This document shows positions 1 through 9,272 of a stretch of 64,000 bases of DNA, in pieces. The stretch covers positions 186,001-250,000 of the forward strand of contig NZ_JAYKZX010000001.1 of assembly GCF_035989265.1 (NCBI RefSeq), written 5' to 3'. Under the pieces are notes generated by a model. The model did not search any database and was not told the DNA's origin. It worked only from the letters and a program-made list of their open reading frames with translations. Within the stretch, counting starts at the first letter, position 1, and the number at the start of each line of letters is the position of its first letter. The position numbers were made by a program, and so were the translations under genes. The stretch is from Sphingobium sp. HWE2-09 (GTDB lineage Bacteria > Pseudomonadota > Alphaproteobacteria > Sphingomonadales > Sphingomonadaceae).

Positions 1-313
1 CGGCAACTGATGCAATGATGATCGGCCGTCGTCCGTAGCGATCGCCCAGCCAGCCGAACGCAATGCCGCCCAGCATGGCACCGAACACGCCGACCGCGAA
101 CAGTTCGCCCAAGGCAATCGCATCGGCGCCGAACCCGTCGCGCAGATAGGGGGCGACGAACGAAATGACGAGCATGTCGAACCCGTCGAGAAAGGTCACG
201 GTCCACGAGAGCGCGACGAGGCGCATGACGAACGCATTGATCCCCTGACGCTCTATCACGTCGGTCACGTCGATCGTGACGGGGGGTGAAGGATCAGCTG
301 CGTTGGATGTCAT
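1..313 (-). CDS. MFS transporter, N-terminal part (AAHS-like aromatic acid symporter)
   Basis: This gene is cut by the left window edge; about 104 N-terminal residues are visible. The ATG at 311-313 (read in reverse) opens a reading frame that I translated by hand. It contains a first transmembrane segment with the FLDGFDM motif typical of aromatic acid:H+ symporters, then a second segment followed by the MFS loop motif GWLGDRYGRRP (motif A). It lies 24 bases downstream of the TonB receptor on the same strand, so the two probably form one uptake operon: receptor in the outer membrane, permease in the inner membrane. The substrate cannot be read from the sequence. AAHS membership is inferred from the motif context. 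Confidence 0.85.
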   Translation of the reverse strand, partial: MTSNAADPSPPVTIDVTDVIERQGINAFVMRLVALSWTVTFLDGFDMLVISFVAPYLRDGFGADAIALGELFAVGVFGAMLGGIAFGWLGDRYGRRPIIIASVA

Positions 314-337
314 GTCGGTTCGTCCCGCCTTCTTACC

Positions 338-3271
338 CTACTTGCCGAAATGGAAGCGGGCGCCGACCTTGAACGCGCGACCGACCGGATCGAACAGTAT
401 CTGGTTGGTGCCGCCGGCCGATCCCGGCAGACGCGGCGGGTCGCGATCCAGCACATTGTTGACGGTGGCGAAGAGCTGGAATGTCTGGCCGTTGCCGGTG
501 CTGACATTCACGCGCGCCGTCAGGTCGAGATAGAAGCGGCTGGGTACGCGATTATTGTCGACGCTGTTGGGTGAGGTGACGGAATAGCCATCCTGGTCGG
601 GTCCGACGAAGTTGGTCCAGTAGATGCCCGACGGGATATAGCGGCCATGGCCGGTCAACTGGAACTGCCCCATCGTCCATGTCACCACGCCGTCCAGCAC
701 ATAATCGGGAACGCCCGCCACCGTGCCGGTGCGCACGCCGGTCTGGCCTGCACGATCCACCGCACCCAGCGAGTCGACGGTGGTCAGTTCTTTCGTGATG
801 TTCGCGATGAATTGCGCGTTCAGTTCGCCCAAGCCGCCAAGCGGCTGACGATATTGCAGTTCGATGTCGTAGCCGCTCGTCTTGAGCGCATTGGAATTAA
901 GGATGACGTCGCGCACCTGCAAAATCTGGTTATTGGCGTCGCGCGTGATCTGGCTACAGAAATTGGTGGCGCCTTGCGCGCAACGGTTGACGAGCGTCTG
1001 CGCGCCCAATGCGCCGATGGCATCCGCCACCTTGATGTCGTAATAATCGACCGACAGGCGCATACGCCGGAACAGACCACTGCGCGGCGCGAAGACGACG
1101 CCCGCGGTCCAGCTGTCCGCCTTTTCCACCGACAGGTCGGGGTTGGAGCCGGTGATGACGAAGGGGTTGGTCTGCAACCCGCCATTGAGCGGATCGGACA
1201 GACCGATCGAGCGGAGCGTCTGCGGCCCGAACAGTTCGAAGATATTGGGCGCCCGGATATCGCGCGATCGCGTACCGCGCAGACGAAGACCTTCCACCGG
1301 TTCGTAAACCAGCCCCGCCTTCCAGGTCGTGACCGATCCCGTCGTGCTATAATGGGTACGCCGGATCGCGCCGTTGAGATCGAGCGCATAGCCGACCGAT
1401 GAAGCGCGCAGCACGGGAACAGCGATTTCGCCGAACGCTTCCTTCACCGTGACGCCGCCCGACAGCGCAGACCCGTTGAGCGAGTAGAAGCCGTTCGCCG
1501 CGGAAATCGGATCGGCGATGCCGTCCACCGTATCCCGGCGATATTCAGCACCGATCGCGACCGTCACCGGCCCTGCGGGAAGATCGAACAACGCGCCGCG
1601 CAGATCAACGCCCGCGACATGCTGTTCATTGACGGTATGTTGAAACCCATTGCCGGTAATATAATCGACCGAGGCCTGACTGAAGCGTCCTTCTCCGAAC
1701 GGATTGAACGGGACGCAACCGGGATCATTGTTGTTGGGATTGGCGTCGGCATTCACCCGGCAGACGACCTGCCCGCCCGACTGCACCGCATCGACGGCCT
1801 TCAGCAGATTGGCCTGATTGACGAGGTTGGTGGCGCGCTGCGTGAAATTGGTGCGGCCATATTGGTAGAAGGCGTTGACCGTCCACTTGTCGCTAAGCTT
1901 GGCTTCCATGCCCAGCACGCCGCGATAGGTTTCCGTCGTGGATGTGGCACGGCCGGGACCAAGGTCGAACGCGGACTTGCCCAGGATGAAAGACGCGACG
2001 CCGTTGGCGTCCATCGCCGATGCTACGGAAGCGGGGATGAAGGGGTTGTCGCGCTTGATACGGCCCATTAGCGTGCCGTTGAAGTCACGGAAGATCGCGC
2101 CGTCCACGGAGCCTTTCACCCGGCCATAGGATAGATCCGCCGTCAACGTGACATCATCGGTCAGATCCGCCGTCAACGCGCCATAAGTGGACACGCGTTC
2201 CACCGGCACTTTCAGCCGCAGGGCGGAAATGAAACCATTTTCCCCCTGCCCTTCGCCGCCCAGCATGAACAATGGGCCGACCAACGTCCCATATTGGAAA
2301 CGTCCGGGCGTTCCGTCCTCCAGGAATTTGGTGCCGCGCAACGGATCGGTCGCCGTCGTGCCGATCGCCTGTCCTGCGGCATTATAGGACCGATTGATCA
2401 GGCCGCCCGGCGACATGGTCGATGTATTGACGCCAGCGACGATCAGATTGGCGGGCAAGCCGCCCGCCCCGGGCGCCGTGTTGCCAAGGATCAGTGTCTG
2501 GCTGTCGCACCAGCTCCGCGTCGTGCAATTGCCCATTCCTTCGAGCTTTTCATATTCGACAGCGCCGACGAAATGGATGCGATCAGTCAATTTGATGCCG
2601 CCCGACAGGCTGGCGAACAGGTTGCCATCATCCCCGCGCTGAGACATGCCGGCCGAAAACTCGCCGTCCAGCCCTTCCTTCTTGCGGTCGAGGATGAAGT
2701 TCACGACCCCCGCGACGGCGTCCGAACCATAGGCCGCCGAAGCGCCGCCAGTCACGACGTCGACTGTGCGCAGCAGCGATGACGGGATCAGGTTGGTGTC
2801 CACAGACCCTTGCGTCGTGCTGGGCACGAACCGCTTGCCATCGACCAGTACGAGCGTGCGCTGCGGATCAAGGCCGCGCAGGTCGAGCAGGCGCGCGCCG
2901 ATATTGCCGCCCAGATTGGCTTGCGCGGCTGGACCGCTCGATGCGCGAAAACTGGGCAACTGGTTCAGTGCTTCACCGACATTGTTGATGCCCAGCGCGT
3001 CCAGGCGTTCAGCACCGATCGACGTCACCGGTGTCGGCGCGTTGAAATTGGAACCGAGGCGAGTGCCCGTCACCACGATGTCCGTTACCGCCACGGTGGG
3101 GGATGCTGTTTCGGTCCTATTCTCTTCGACCGGTTGGGTTGCCGACGGCTGCGCGGCGGTAGTCGATTCCTGGGCGGCGACCGTTAGCGGACATGCCGTC
3201 ATGGCGGCCGCCATCATGGCCAGGACACTTGCGTTCGTCCGCATAGACTGCGTGTTCAATCGCATCTTCAC
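338..3271 (-). CDS. TonB-dependent outer-membrane receptor
   Basis: This is a 977-residue receptor. A signal peptide covers roughly residues 1-34, with cleavage after VAAQ. A TonB-box-like stretch (TDIVVTGTRL) lies near residue 64, followed by the plug domain, which contains the typical segment around LRGLDPQRTLVLVDGKR. The rest is a long beta-barrel ending in RFHFGK, close to the usual aromatic C-terminus. Length and architecture fit sphingomonad TonB receptors for organic substrates rather than short siderophore receptors. No STN domain is seen, so signalling to an anti-sigma factor is unlikely. A palindrome (3312-3329) between it and the divergent MarR gene suggests substrate-dependent repression. 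The AAHS permease gene follows directly. Confidence 0.93.
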   Translation of the reverse strand: MKMRLNTQSMRTNASVLAMMAAAMTACPLTVAAQESTTAAQPSATQPVEENRTETASPTVAVTDIVVTGTRLGSNFNAPTPVTSIGAERLDALGINNVGEALNQLPSFRASSGPAAQANLGGNIGARLLDLRGLDPQRTLVLVDGKRFVPSTTQGSVDTNLIPSSLLRTVDVVTGGASAAYGSDAVAGVVNFILDRKKEGLDGEFSAGMSQRGDDGNLFASLSGGIKLTDRIHFVGAVEYEKLEGMGNCTTRSWCDSQTLILGNTAPGAGGLPANLIVAGVNTSTMSPGGLINRSYNAAGQAIGTTATDPLRGTKFLEDGTPGRFQYGTLVGPLFMLGGEGQGENGFISALRLKVPVERVSTYGALTADLTDDVTLTADLSYGRVKGSVDGAIFRDFNGTLMGRIKRDNPFIPASVASAMDANGVASFILGKSAFDLGPGRATSTTETYRGVLGMEAKLSDKWTVNAFYQYGRTNFTQRATNLVNQANLLKAVDAVQSGGQVVCRVNADANPNNNDPGCVPFNPFGEGRFSQASVDYITGNGFQHTVNEQHVAGVDLRGALFDLPAGPVTVAIGAEYRRDTVDGIADPISAANGFYSLNGSALSGGVTVKEAFGEIAVPVLRASSVGYALDLNGAIRRTHYSTTGSVTTWKAGLVYEPVEGLRLRGTRSRDIRAPNIFELFGPQTLRSIGLSDPLNGGLQTNPFVITGSNPDLSVEKADSWTAGVVFAPRSGLFRRMRLSVDYYDIKVADAIGALGAQTLVNRCAQGATNFCSQITRDANNQILQVRDVILNSNALKTSGYDIELQYRQPLGGLGELNAQFIANITKELTTVDSLGAVDRAGQTGVRTGTVAGVPDYVLDGVVTWTMGQFQLTGHGRYIPSGIYWTNFVGPDQDGYSVTSPNSVDNNRVPSRFYLDLTARVNVSTGNGQTFQLFATVNNVLDRDPPRLPGSAGGTNQILFDPVGRAFKVGARFHFGK

Positions 3272-3311
3272 ATTCCCTCTCCTGGCCTTCTGATGTGGCC
3301 TCCGGTCAATT

Positions 3312-3329
3312 TATGTATCTAGGTACATA
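3312..3329. promoter_or_regulatory. Palindromic operator, likely MarR-binding
   Basis: The 18-bp sequence TATGTATCTAGGTACATA is an inverted repeat with one mismatched base pair. It sits in the 144-186 bp gap between the TonB receptor (minus) and the marR-like gene (plus). MarR proteins usually bind such 16-20 bp AT-rich palindromes at divergent promoters. Assignment to this regulator is inferred from position. Confidence 0.55.
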
Positions 3330-3457
3330 TATTGTCAACGCCCCCTGATCATTTTTTAGAAATGGCGGAAATTTGGCGTCTGGCCGTGGGTCGCGCGGGC
3401 GGCTAAGCAGGTTTTTTGGGCAGAAATCGCATTGCCCCGGTTTTCAATGGGAATGGC

Positions 3458-3991
3458 ATGGCCTCTGACACTGTAAATCCGGCGGACCCGTTCGACAGCA
3501 CGACGCCCCAATATCGCGCCTATTTTCCCGAAGGATCGCGCGACGATGTCGAATTCCGGCTGACCCGCATCCTGTCGCTGTCGGCGCGTCGCTGGGGCAC
3601 CCATGTCGAAAGCCGGATGATGGCGGCGACTGGCCAGTCCCGGGCCAGATGGCAGACCCTGTTCGTCCTGCGGGTCGCGACACATCCGGTGACGACATCC
3701 CTGCTGTCGGCGCGTCTGGCGATCCAGTGGCCGCCACTGATCAGGACGTTGAACTCGTTGGAAGCCGATGGCCTTATTCGCCGGACGGAAAATCCGAGCG
3801 ATAAGCGATCCCGCTATATCGAAATCACGCCAGCGGGCATCGATGTTGTCGAACAGGTCCAGCCGATCCTGTCCGACATCCGATCGTCCGTATTCGCCAA
3901 GCTGAGCGAAGAAGAGATGGGCATGGCGACGCGCGTGCTGGAGATGATCGTCGCTGGCATAGCGGACGCGCCAGACGCCAGCGACGCCTGA
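3458..3991 (+). CDS. MarR family transcriptional regulator
   Basis: The protein has 177 residues from the ATG at 3458; an in-frame upstream start at 3416 would add 14 residues with no convincing ribosome site. The central winged helix-turn-helix includes the pattern LSARLAIQWPPLIRTLNSLEADGLIRRTENPSDKRSRYIEITPAG, paraphrased here as recognition helix plus wing with the DKRSR wing tip. Flanking helices would form the dimer interface. The gene is divergent from the TonB receptor/MFS operon and shares the palindrome at 3312-3329 with it. It therefore probably represses the uptake genes, and perhaps the downstream catabolic genes, until a phenolic or related ligand binds. Confidence 0.88.
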   Translation: MASDTVNPADPFDSTTPQYRAYFPEGSRDDVEFRLTRILSLSARRWGTHVESRMMAATGQSRARWQTLFVLRVATHPVTTSLLSARLAIQWPPLIRTLNSLEADGLIRRTENPSDKRSRYIEITPAGIDVVEQVQPILSDIRSSVFAKLSEEEMGMATRVLEMIVAGIADAPDASDA

Positions 3992-4150
3992 TCCAATCGA
4001 CCTATTCACTCTTTGCATAGGCCGACCGGTTGAGCGTGATCGGTAACAACTTTGCGGATCGACGAAAAACTGCGTGGCGGATAGTCGGGCTTTCGCCATC
4101 GTCTTGATCGCGCATGTTCATAGGTTCCTCTTGATGTCGAGGGGAGGCTT

Positions 4151-5017
4151 ATGATGACGATGCCGATTATCGAACGGCGCCAGGCTCTTGGCCTGTTGGG
4201 GGCAGGCGCCATGATCGCAGGCGTGCAATCGCCCGCCGCTTTGGCAGCGACGCGTGGCAAGCTGGATATTACGTCGCCCAAAGACCAGTTTCTGGCCTAT
4301 ATGAAGATGCGCGGCTCGTTGGATGAGCAGCTGGTGATCAGCTATATCAGCGGCAGCTATTTCGGAGTCGTCGGCTCCGAAGTCACGCCGCTTTGGGATG
4401 TGATCGGCGTCACCTTCGCGCGCTTCAAAAAGCGGAGCGACGGTGGATTCGATGCGGTGACGGGCGAGATCGCGCATTTCCTGGATCCAAAGACGGGTGA
4501 GGCACCGGGCGCGTTCCTGATCCCCTATACAGGCAAGACGGCGGTCGATCCGCGCACCAACCTGCCGCCCAATCGCATCATTCTGAAGCCCACGCTGCAT
4601 ATGGAAGTGCCCAAGATGATGCCCGGCACGGTGATGGATCATGACATTCGCGCGCCGGAAGTCCGGGGCGACGATATCTGGTTCAAGGAAGTCAGCCGCG
4701 TAGCCATGCAGCCGCCCGGCGCGGGGCAGCCCTTCCGCTATAGCGAGATGATCACGATGCACGCCCGGGTCAGCGATCTGGAAAAGCCAGACCTGCCGCG
4801 TGTCCCGTGCGAGGCTAGTTTCGCCAATGTCGTGGCGTGGCGGCCATGGATGCAGATGGGCGATCATCCGGGCCATCTGATGGCGACGGGCACCGGCCAA
4901 TTCGGCGTGCCGATGGATTTGCTGCCGGAAAAATGGACCCGCGCTACCCGCGCGAAATGGCCTCATATCCTTGACGATCCGTCCGCATTGGTCGAGCCAT
5001 TGTGGAAGACGATGTAG
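4151..5017 (+). CDS. DUF1838 family protein, Tat-exported
   Basis: The product is 288 residues long. The N-terminus has a twin-arginine-like signal (ERRQALGLLGAG) followed by a hydrophobic stretch and an Ala-x-Ala site (ALAA), so export in folded form is likely. The mature part matches the DUF1838 pattern: LDEQLVISYISG near the start, a GEIAHFLDPKTGE segment, then the SEMITMHARVSDLE and WRPWMQMGDHPGHL segments. The biochemical function of the family is not known to me. A longer paralogue lies at 9273-10334 and shares the WPWMKMGQ segment, so this cluster contains two copies. A start two codons later is also possible. Confidence 0.8.
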   Translation: MMTMPIIERRQALGLLGAGAMIAGVQSPAALAATRGKLDITSPKDQFLAYMKMRGSLDEQLVISYISGSYFGVVGSEVTPLWDVIGVTFARFKKRSDGGFDAVTGEIAHFLDPKTGEAPGAFLIPYTGKTAVDPRTNLPPNRIILKPTLHMEVPKMMPGTVMDHDIRAPEVRGDDIWFKEVSRVAMQPPGAGQPFRYSEMITMHARVSDLEKPDLPRVPCEASFANVVAWRPWMQMGDHPGHLMATGTGQFGVPMDLLPEKWTRATRAKWPHILDDPSALVEPLWKTM

Positions 5018-5035
5018 CATAACGGGCGTCATGCA

Positions 5036-5057
5036 GCCGCCCTGTCGTAAGGGCGGC
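5036..5057. terminator. Stem-loop between convergent genes
   Basis: An 8-bp perfect inverted repeat (GCCGCCCT / AGGGCGGC, 6-nt loop) lies between the convergent DUF1838 and serine hydrolase genes. The T tract after it is weak, so a bidirectional terminator is plausible but not certain. Confidence 0.45.
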
Positions 5058-5072
5058 CGCTTTCATCCGTTG

Positions 5073-6371
5073 TCAGGGCTTGGGTTGGGGGATGGGACGC
5101 CGTTCGCCTGCTTGCCACTTGATCCCGTCGATCAGCAGGTTAGGGAGGATGCTATTGTCCCATTCGGGCTTTGCCGGCGGACTGTCGCCGATGCGCAGGG
5201 CAACCAGCTTGGCGGCGCGAGAGATATAAACGACCTGGTCGGAATTCCCGTCGAACAGGAACAAATCCTTGTCGCGATAAGGCGCGGAATGCAGCACCTG
5301 CGGTCCCGGACGGCCCGGCGCGCCGAAACCGCGCCGTTCCGCATAGGGTCCGGCCACCCAGACACCCATGCCATAATGCGGATTTTGCGGCGTGCCGGTC
5401 GCCATCGCATCGACATAGCCCTTGGGCAGCAAGCGCTTGCCGTTCGCGACGCCATCGTTCAGCAATAATATGCCCAGGCGCAACCAGCTTTCGGCTGGCA
5501 ATGTCATGCAGCAGCCCGAGTGGGCAAGGCCGCCTGGACGATCGACCCAAATTTCGCCACCCATAGCCCCGATCGGTTGCAGGATCTGCTGGCTGACGAA
5601 CGGACCGTAGCGGGTTCCGGTCGCCCGTTCGATCACCAACGCGACCAGTTCCGACACGGCGTTGGAATAGCCATAATAGGTGCCGGGTTTATGCGTGAGC
5701 GGATAATTATGAACGATCTGCCAGCCATGATCGGGGTCGATATAGGCCCGGTTCAACGGATTGTCCGGGTCCGGGCTATAGTCCTGCTCCAGGAAGCCCG
5801 AGCGCATGTCGAGCAGATGGCGCAATTGCATCGTCGCTTTCGGCGTGCCGCTCCATTCCGGGATGAAGTCCGTCATCGGCTGATCGAGCGATTTGATTTT
5901 GCCGAGCGCGATTGCACGCCCTACGGCGATCGCGGTGAGCGGTTTGGACAGGGACTTGGACACCATCTGCGTCTTGCTATCGCTGCCCCGGGAATAGTCG
6001 GCGCGCTCCATCTTGCCATCGCGCCAGACCAGGAAGGCGCGGGCATTGCTCGCGGCGGCATAGGCGGCGGCCTGATCCAGCGCTTGCGGCGCGATCGTTC
6101 CCTGCGACGGCGATACGGCAGGGATCGAGCGGTAGGATTTCGCGCCCGCTATTGGCTCCATCGGATCATAGCTGGTCATGACGCCACGATCGCGCATCAG
6201 CGCTTCGAACCGTTGTTTATACAGCGCTTCCCATGCGGGCGTGGAGGCGGGATTGCGGAGCGGAGCTGGTGCTGCTTGATTCGATTGGGTGACAGCAGCA
6301 CTGGCGAGGCAAAGCGCGCCGACGGCCAAGCCGGCTTTCAAAGATATGCTAACTCGAAACAGCGTCGCCAT
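5073..6371 (-). CDS. Class C beta-lactamase-like serine hydrolase (esterase type)
   Basis: The protein has 432 residues. It begins with an N-terminal hydrophobic signal (about residues 9-30, ending near AAVTQS), so it is probably periplasmic. The penicillin-recognising fold is shown by the SxxK nucleophile motif S140-L-S-K143 and by Y235-S-N237, the second active-site motif. The C-terminal HSAPYRDKDLFLFDG stretch stands where the third motif lies. EstB-type esterases and 6-aminohexanoate-dimer hydrolases share this arrangement, and true beta-lactamase activity is not implied. It is flanked by DUF1838 and TonB receptor genes, so a role in opening an ester or amide of the imported compound is plausible. 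The substrate is unknown. Confidence 0.87.
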   Translation of the reverse strand: MATLFRVSISLKAGLAVGALCLASAAVTQSNQAAPAPLRNPASTPAWEALYKQRFEALMRDRGVMTSYDPMEPIAGAKSYRSIPAVSPSQGTIAPQALDQAAAYAAASNARAFLVWRDGKMERADYSRGSDSKTQMVSKSLSKPLTAIAVGRAIALGKIKSLDQPMTDFIPEWSGTPKATMQLRHLLDMRSGFLEQDYSPDPDNPLNRAYIDPDHGWQIVHNYPLTHKPGTYYGYSNAVSELVALVIERATGTRYGPFVSQQILQPIGAMGGEIWVDRPGGLAHSGCCMTLPAESWLRLGILLLNDGVANGKRLLPKGYVDAMATGTPQNPHYGMGVWVAGPYAERRGFGAPGRPGPQVLHSAPYRDKDLFLFDGNSDQVVYISRAAKLVALRIGDSPPAKPEWDNSILPNLLIDGIKWQAGERRPIPQPKP

Positions 6372-6615
6372 CGAATATGCCCCACAAAAACAGTTGTCTC
6401 ATGTGTTCACGACGCTGTCCGCAGAACAAATTGCTCAACGTAAATGTCCACCATGCGATCAATCGCCAGAATATAGAGTCCATATGCCGGATTTGGCGCT
6501 CGAACATATAAACGACCAGTTGCTGCGTGAATGCTCGCACCGATACGACATGCCCAACGGCTGTTCGTTAAGGCGCGCCATTATTCTGCAACGCGGTCAG
6601 GGGCAATATCAAAAA

Positions 6616-6633
6616 ATGATGCTCAAGCATCAT
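6616..6633. promoter_or_regulatory. Palindromic operator candidate upstream of TonB receptor
   Basis: The sequence ATGATGCTCAAGCATCAT has two perfect 8-bp arms around a 2-bp centre. It ends 18 bases before the chosen ATG (6652) of the second TonB receptor, between that gene and the divergent hydrolase gene. The position would let a bound repressor block transcription or translation. The binding protein is unknown; GntR-type dimers bind comparable sites. Confidence 0.4.
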
Positions 6634-6651
6634 CAACGGGGAAGACATTAT

Positions 6652-9216
6652 ATGAAGATAGCAAAGACGGGCCTGGGGGCAGCGTCGCTCAGCGGTATCA
6701 TGATGGCTGCGCTGGCCTGGCCGAGCGCGGCGGCAGCGCAGGTCGACATGGCGGCCCAGGAAGGCGGCGCCTCCGGTGAAATCGTCGTAACCGCGCGGCG
6801 GCGTGCGGAAAGCGTTCAGACGGTACCGATCGCGATCACGGCGTTGACTGCCGAAGATCTGGCCGAACGCAATATCAACAGCCTGAGCGATCTGTCCAAT
6901 TCGACACCTGGCGTTGCTATCACCAATATTTCCGGCGGTACGCTGACCAACATCTATATTCGCGGTCAGGCGCCCGCCAATACGACCAACGATTTGAACG
7001 TCGAAGCCAATGTCGGCGTGTTCATCGACGATATCTACCAGACCAGCCGCAATACGATCGACATCATTTCGGTGCTCGACGTCGGTCAGATCGAAATCGC
7101 CAAGGGGCCGCAAAGCGCGCTGTTCGGCCGATCGACCTTTGCCGGCGCCATGTCCATTTCCACCCGTCGCCCGGCCAACACGCTGGAAGGCAATGTCCAG
7201 GCCACCGTCGGCATCGATGAGGATTATCGCCTGCGTGGTTCGCTGTCCGTGCCAATCGGCGACAAGATCGCGCTGCGCGTCGGTGGCGGTTACATGACCT
7301 ATGACGGCTTCGGCAAGAATTCGGCCGATCCCGACGACAATCTGGGCGGCACCAAGAAATATGCGTTCACCGGTTCGCTGGAGTTTCGACCCACCGAAGA
7401 ATTGACGGCGCGCCTGTCCGGTTTCGTATCGCATTCCGAAACGGAAATGTCGGCGGTCAGCGGTTTGCCGCTTGGCGATTTCAATTGCGGGTCGTTGAAT
7501 GCCGCAACCGGTCTGCGCACCATGTATTGCGGCGAGTTGAAGGCCAAGAAGACCAGTTCGATCACCGCCGACGCGCCCGACACGGTGGCGGATGCGCGCC
7601 AAATCGCCCTGAACCTCAACTGGGCGCATGATGGCGTGTCGGTGACGAGCATCACCGGCTTTACCGAAGCGGAAAACCGCACCTATAATGATTATGACAT
7701 GACAGCCGAAGGCACGTTGTTCGGCGTCTGCACGCTGGGCGCCAGTTGCCTGACGAACGGCGCCTACAGCCGCCTGCAGCGCGTCAACCTGCTCAGTTCC
7801 AATCGTGAACGGGTGCGCACGTTCAGCCAGGAAATCCGGCTTCAGTCCGACAACACGTCCCCCTTCCAGTGGATCGTCGGCGGAAGCTATTTCAATTCGC
7901 GCATCCCGCTGGCCGGCCTGGGCATCGCGACGGACGGGTCCAATCTGGCCCCGAACGAACGGCTGGTCCAGGTGAGCCAGACGACGACCCCAGCGGCCAC
8001 GGGCGTCGGCGCCTATGACTTCACCGCCAACCCTTTCATCTCGTCCAGCCTGTCCAACTCGCTGTACAGCACGTACACGACGGCCAGCACCCAGACGATG
8101 TCGATCTTCGGATCGCTGGGCTATCGCTTCGGCGACCTGCGCATCGGTGCGGAAGGCCGGTATAATATCGACCGCAAACGCGCGCAGAGCTTCTCCATCT
8201 CCAACCCGCTGAGCCAGCCGGGCCTGCTCAAGGGCATTTCGGACACGTCCACGCCGGACGCCGGGCAGTTTCCGGTCGCCAGCGCGCATTTCGCCCGGAC
8301 GTTCGAGAGCTTCGCTCCGCGCTTCACGGTGGATTATCAGGCTATGCCGGACATGTTCTTCTACGCGACGGCGGCCAAGGGCATCCGTTCGGGCGGGTTC
8401 AACACGGCCAATCCTGTCAGCCCCACGGGCATCCTGGCCGACGAAGTCTCCTATGAGGAGGAAACCAACTGGACCTATGAAGCGGGCGTCAAGAGCCGCC
8501 TCTTCAACCGTGCGCTGCTGTTGAACGCATCGGTATTCCATGTCGATTGGTCCAATGCGCAGGTGTCCGCCTACACGCTCAATCCCACGACGGTGAACCC
8601 GACGCGGATCGTGCGCAATGCAGGCAATATCAAGACCACCGGTTTCGAAGTGCAAACCGAACTGACGCTGGCCGATTATTTCAAGGTCGGCGGTAGCGTG
8701 GTCTATACCGACCCCAAGTTCCAGGCAGGCGCCTATGATGCATCGATCATCACCCAATGCGTCATCGGCACCGGCGCTGCCGCGACGGCGGCGCCCGGTT
8801 GCCCCGATGTCATCCTGATCACGACGCCGAGCGGCACGCGTGCGGTGACGTCGCTAGAGGGCAAGCGGCCGCAGCGCGCGGTCAAGCTGTCGTGGAACCT
8901 CCACGCCAGCATGGACGTGCCGCTGTCGGACGATTGGAAGTTGTTCACGCGCGTGGACGTCAACCATAGCGGCGACGCGCCGTTGAACCTGCCCAACACC
9001 GCCTATTTCGGCAAGCGCACGCTCGCCAATGCGCGGATCGCGGTGGAAGGCAGCCGGTACAGCATCGCGCTGTGGGCCAACAACATCTTCGACAAACTCT
9101 ATGCGGCCAATTCGATCGCACAGCCGCGCGCGGGCGTGCCCTTCGCATTCAGCGTGCCGGAAATCTACCAGGGTGAAGGTCGCCGGGTCGGGCTTACGGT
9201 CGGCGCGAAATTCTGA
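6652..9216 (+). CDS. TonB-dependent outer-membrane receptor
   Basis: The receptor has 854 residues from the ATG at 6652. That start has a GGGGAAG ribosome site about 7 bases upstream and begins a clean signal peptide (MKIAKTGLGA..., cleavage after AAAAQ near residue 30). The open frame extends upstream to 6289 but the extra residues overlap the divergent hydrolase and look non-coding. A TonB-box-like GEIVVTARRR is at about residue 42, then a plug domain with VGVFIDDIYQ, then the barrel, ending in VGLTVGAKF with the C-terminal Phe expected for outer-membrane insertion. It resembles the large sphingomonad receptors for organic compounds. A strong terminator follows at 9233. Confidence 0.93.
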   Translation: MKIAKTGLGAASLSGIMMAALAWPSAAAAQVDMAAQEGGASGEIVVTARRRAESVQTVPIAITALTAEDLAERNINSLSDLSNSTPGVAITNISGGTLTNIYIRGQAPANTTNDLNVEANVGVFIDDIYQTSRNTIDIISVLDVGQIEIAKGPQSALFGRSTFAGAMSISTRRPANTLEGNVQATVGIDEDYRLRGSLSVPIGDKIALRVGGGYMTYDGFGKNSADPDDNLGGTKKYAFTGSLEFRPTEELTARLSGFVSHSETEMSAVSGLPLGDFNCGSLNAATGLRTMYCGELKAKKTSSITADAPDTVADARQIALNLNWAHDGVSVTSITGFTEAENRTYNDYDMTAEGTLFGVCTLGASCLTNGAYSRLQRVNLLSSNRERVRTFSQEIRLQSDNTSPFQWIVGGSYFNSRIPLAGLGIATDGSNLAPNERLVQVSQTTTPAATGVGAYDFTANPFISSSLSNSLYSTYTTASTQTMSIFGSLGYRFGDLRIGAEGRYNIDRKRAQSFSISNPLSQPGLLKGISDTSTPDAGQFPVASAHFARTFESFAPRFTVDYQAMPDMFFYATAAKGIRSGGFNTANPVSPTGILADEVSYEEETNWTYEAGVKSRLFNRALLLNASVFHVDWSNAQVSAYTLNPTTVNPTRIVRNAGNIKTTGFEVQTELTLADYFKVGGSVVYTDPKFQAGAYDASIITQCVIGTGAAATAAPGCPDVILITTPSGTRAVTSLEGKRPQRAVKLSWNLHASMDVPLSDDWKLFTRVDVNHSGDAPLNLPNTAYFGKRTLANARIAVEGSRYSIALWANNIFDKLYAANSIAQPRAGVPFAFSVPEIYQGEGRRVGLTVGAKF

Positions 9217-9232
9217 TCGTCGCAGATGGATC

Positions 9233-9260
9233 GGGGGTCGGGCAACCGGCCCCCTTTTTT
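9233..9260 (+). terminator. Intrinsic terminator with GCAA tetraloop
   Basis: A 9-bp stem (one G-T wobble) closes on a GCAA loop and is followed by six T residues. It lies between the TonB receptor stop and the next DUF1838 gene, whose ribosome site begins immediately after the T run. It should limit read-through and set different expression levels for receptor and enzymes. Confidence 0.85.
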
Positions 9261-9272
9261 GGAGAATAGAGG

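Noticed and set aside
5073..6371. Antibiotic-resistance beta-lactamase
   Set aside because: The SxxK and YxN motifs fit the wider esterase group, and the context is catabolic, so resistance is not supported.
6289..6651. N-terminal extension of the second TonB receptor
   Set aside because: It lies before the signal peptide, overlaps the divergent hydrolase and has no ribosome site.
6568..8757. 729-codon minus-strand frame opposite the TonB receptor
   Set aside because: A high-GC shadow frame: Arg/His/Gly/Ile-rich, with no motifs, opposite a clear receptor gene.
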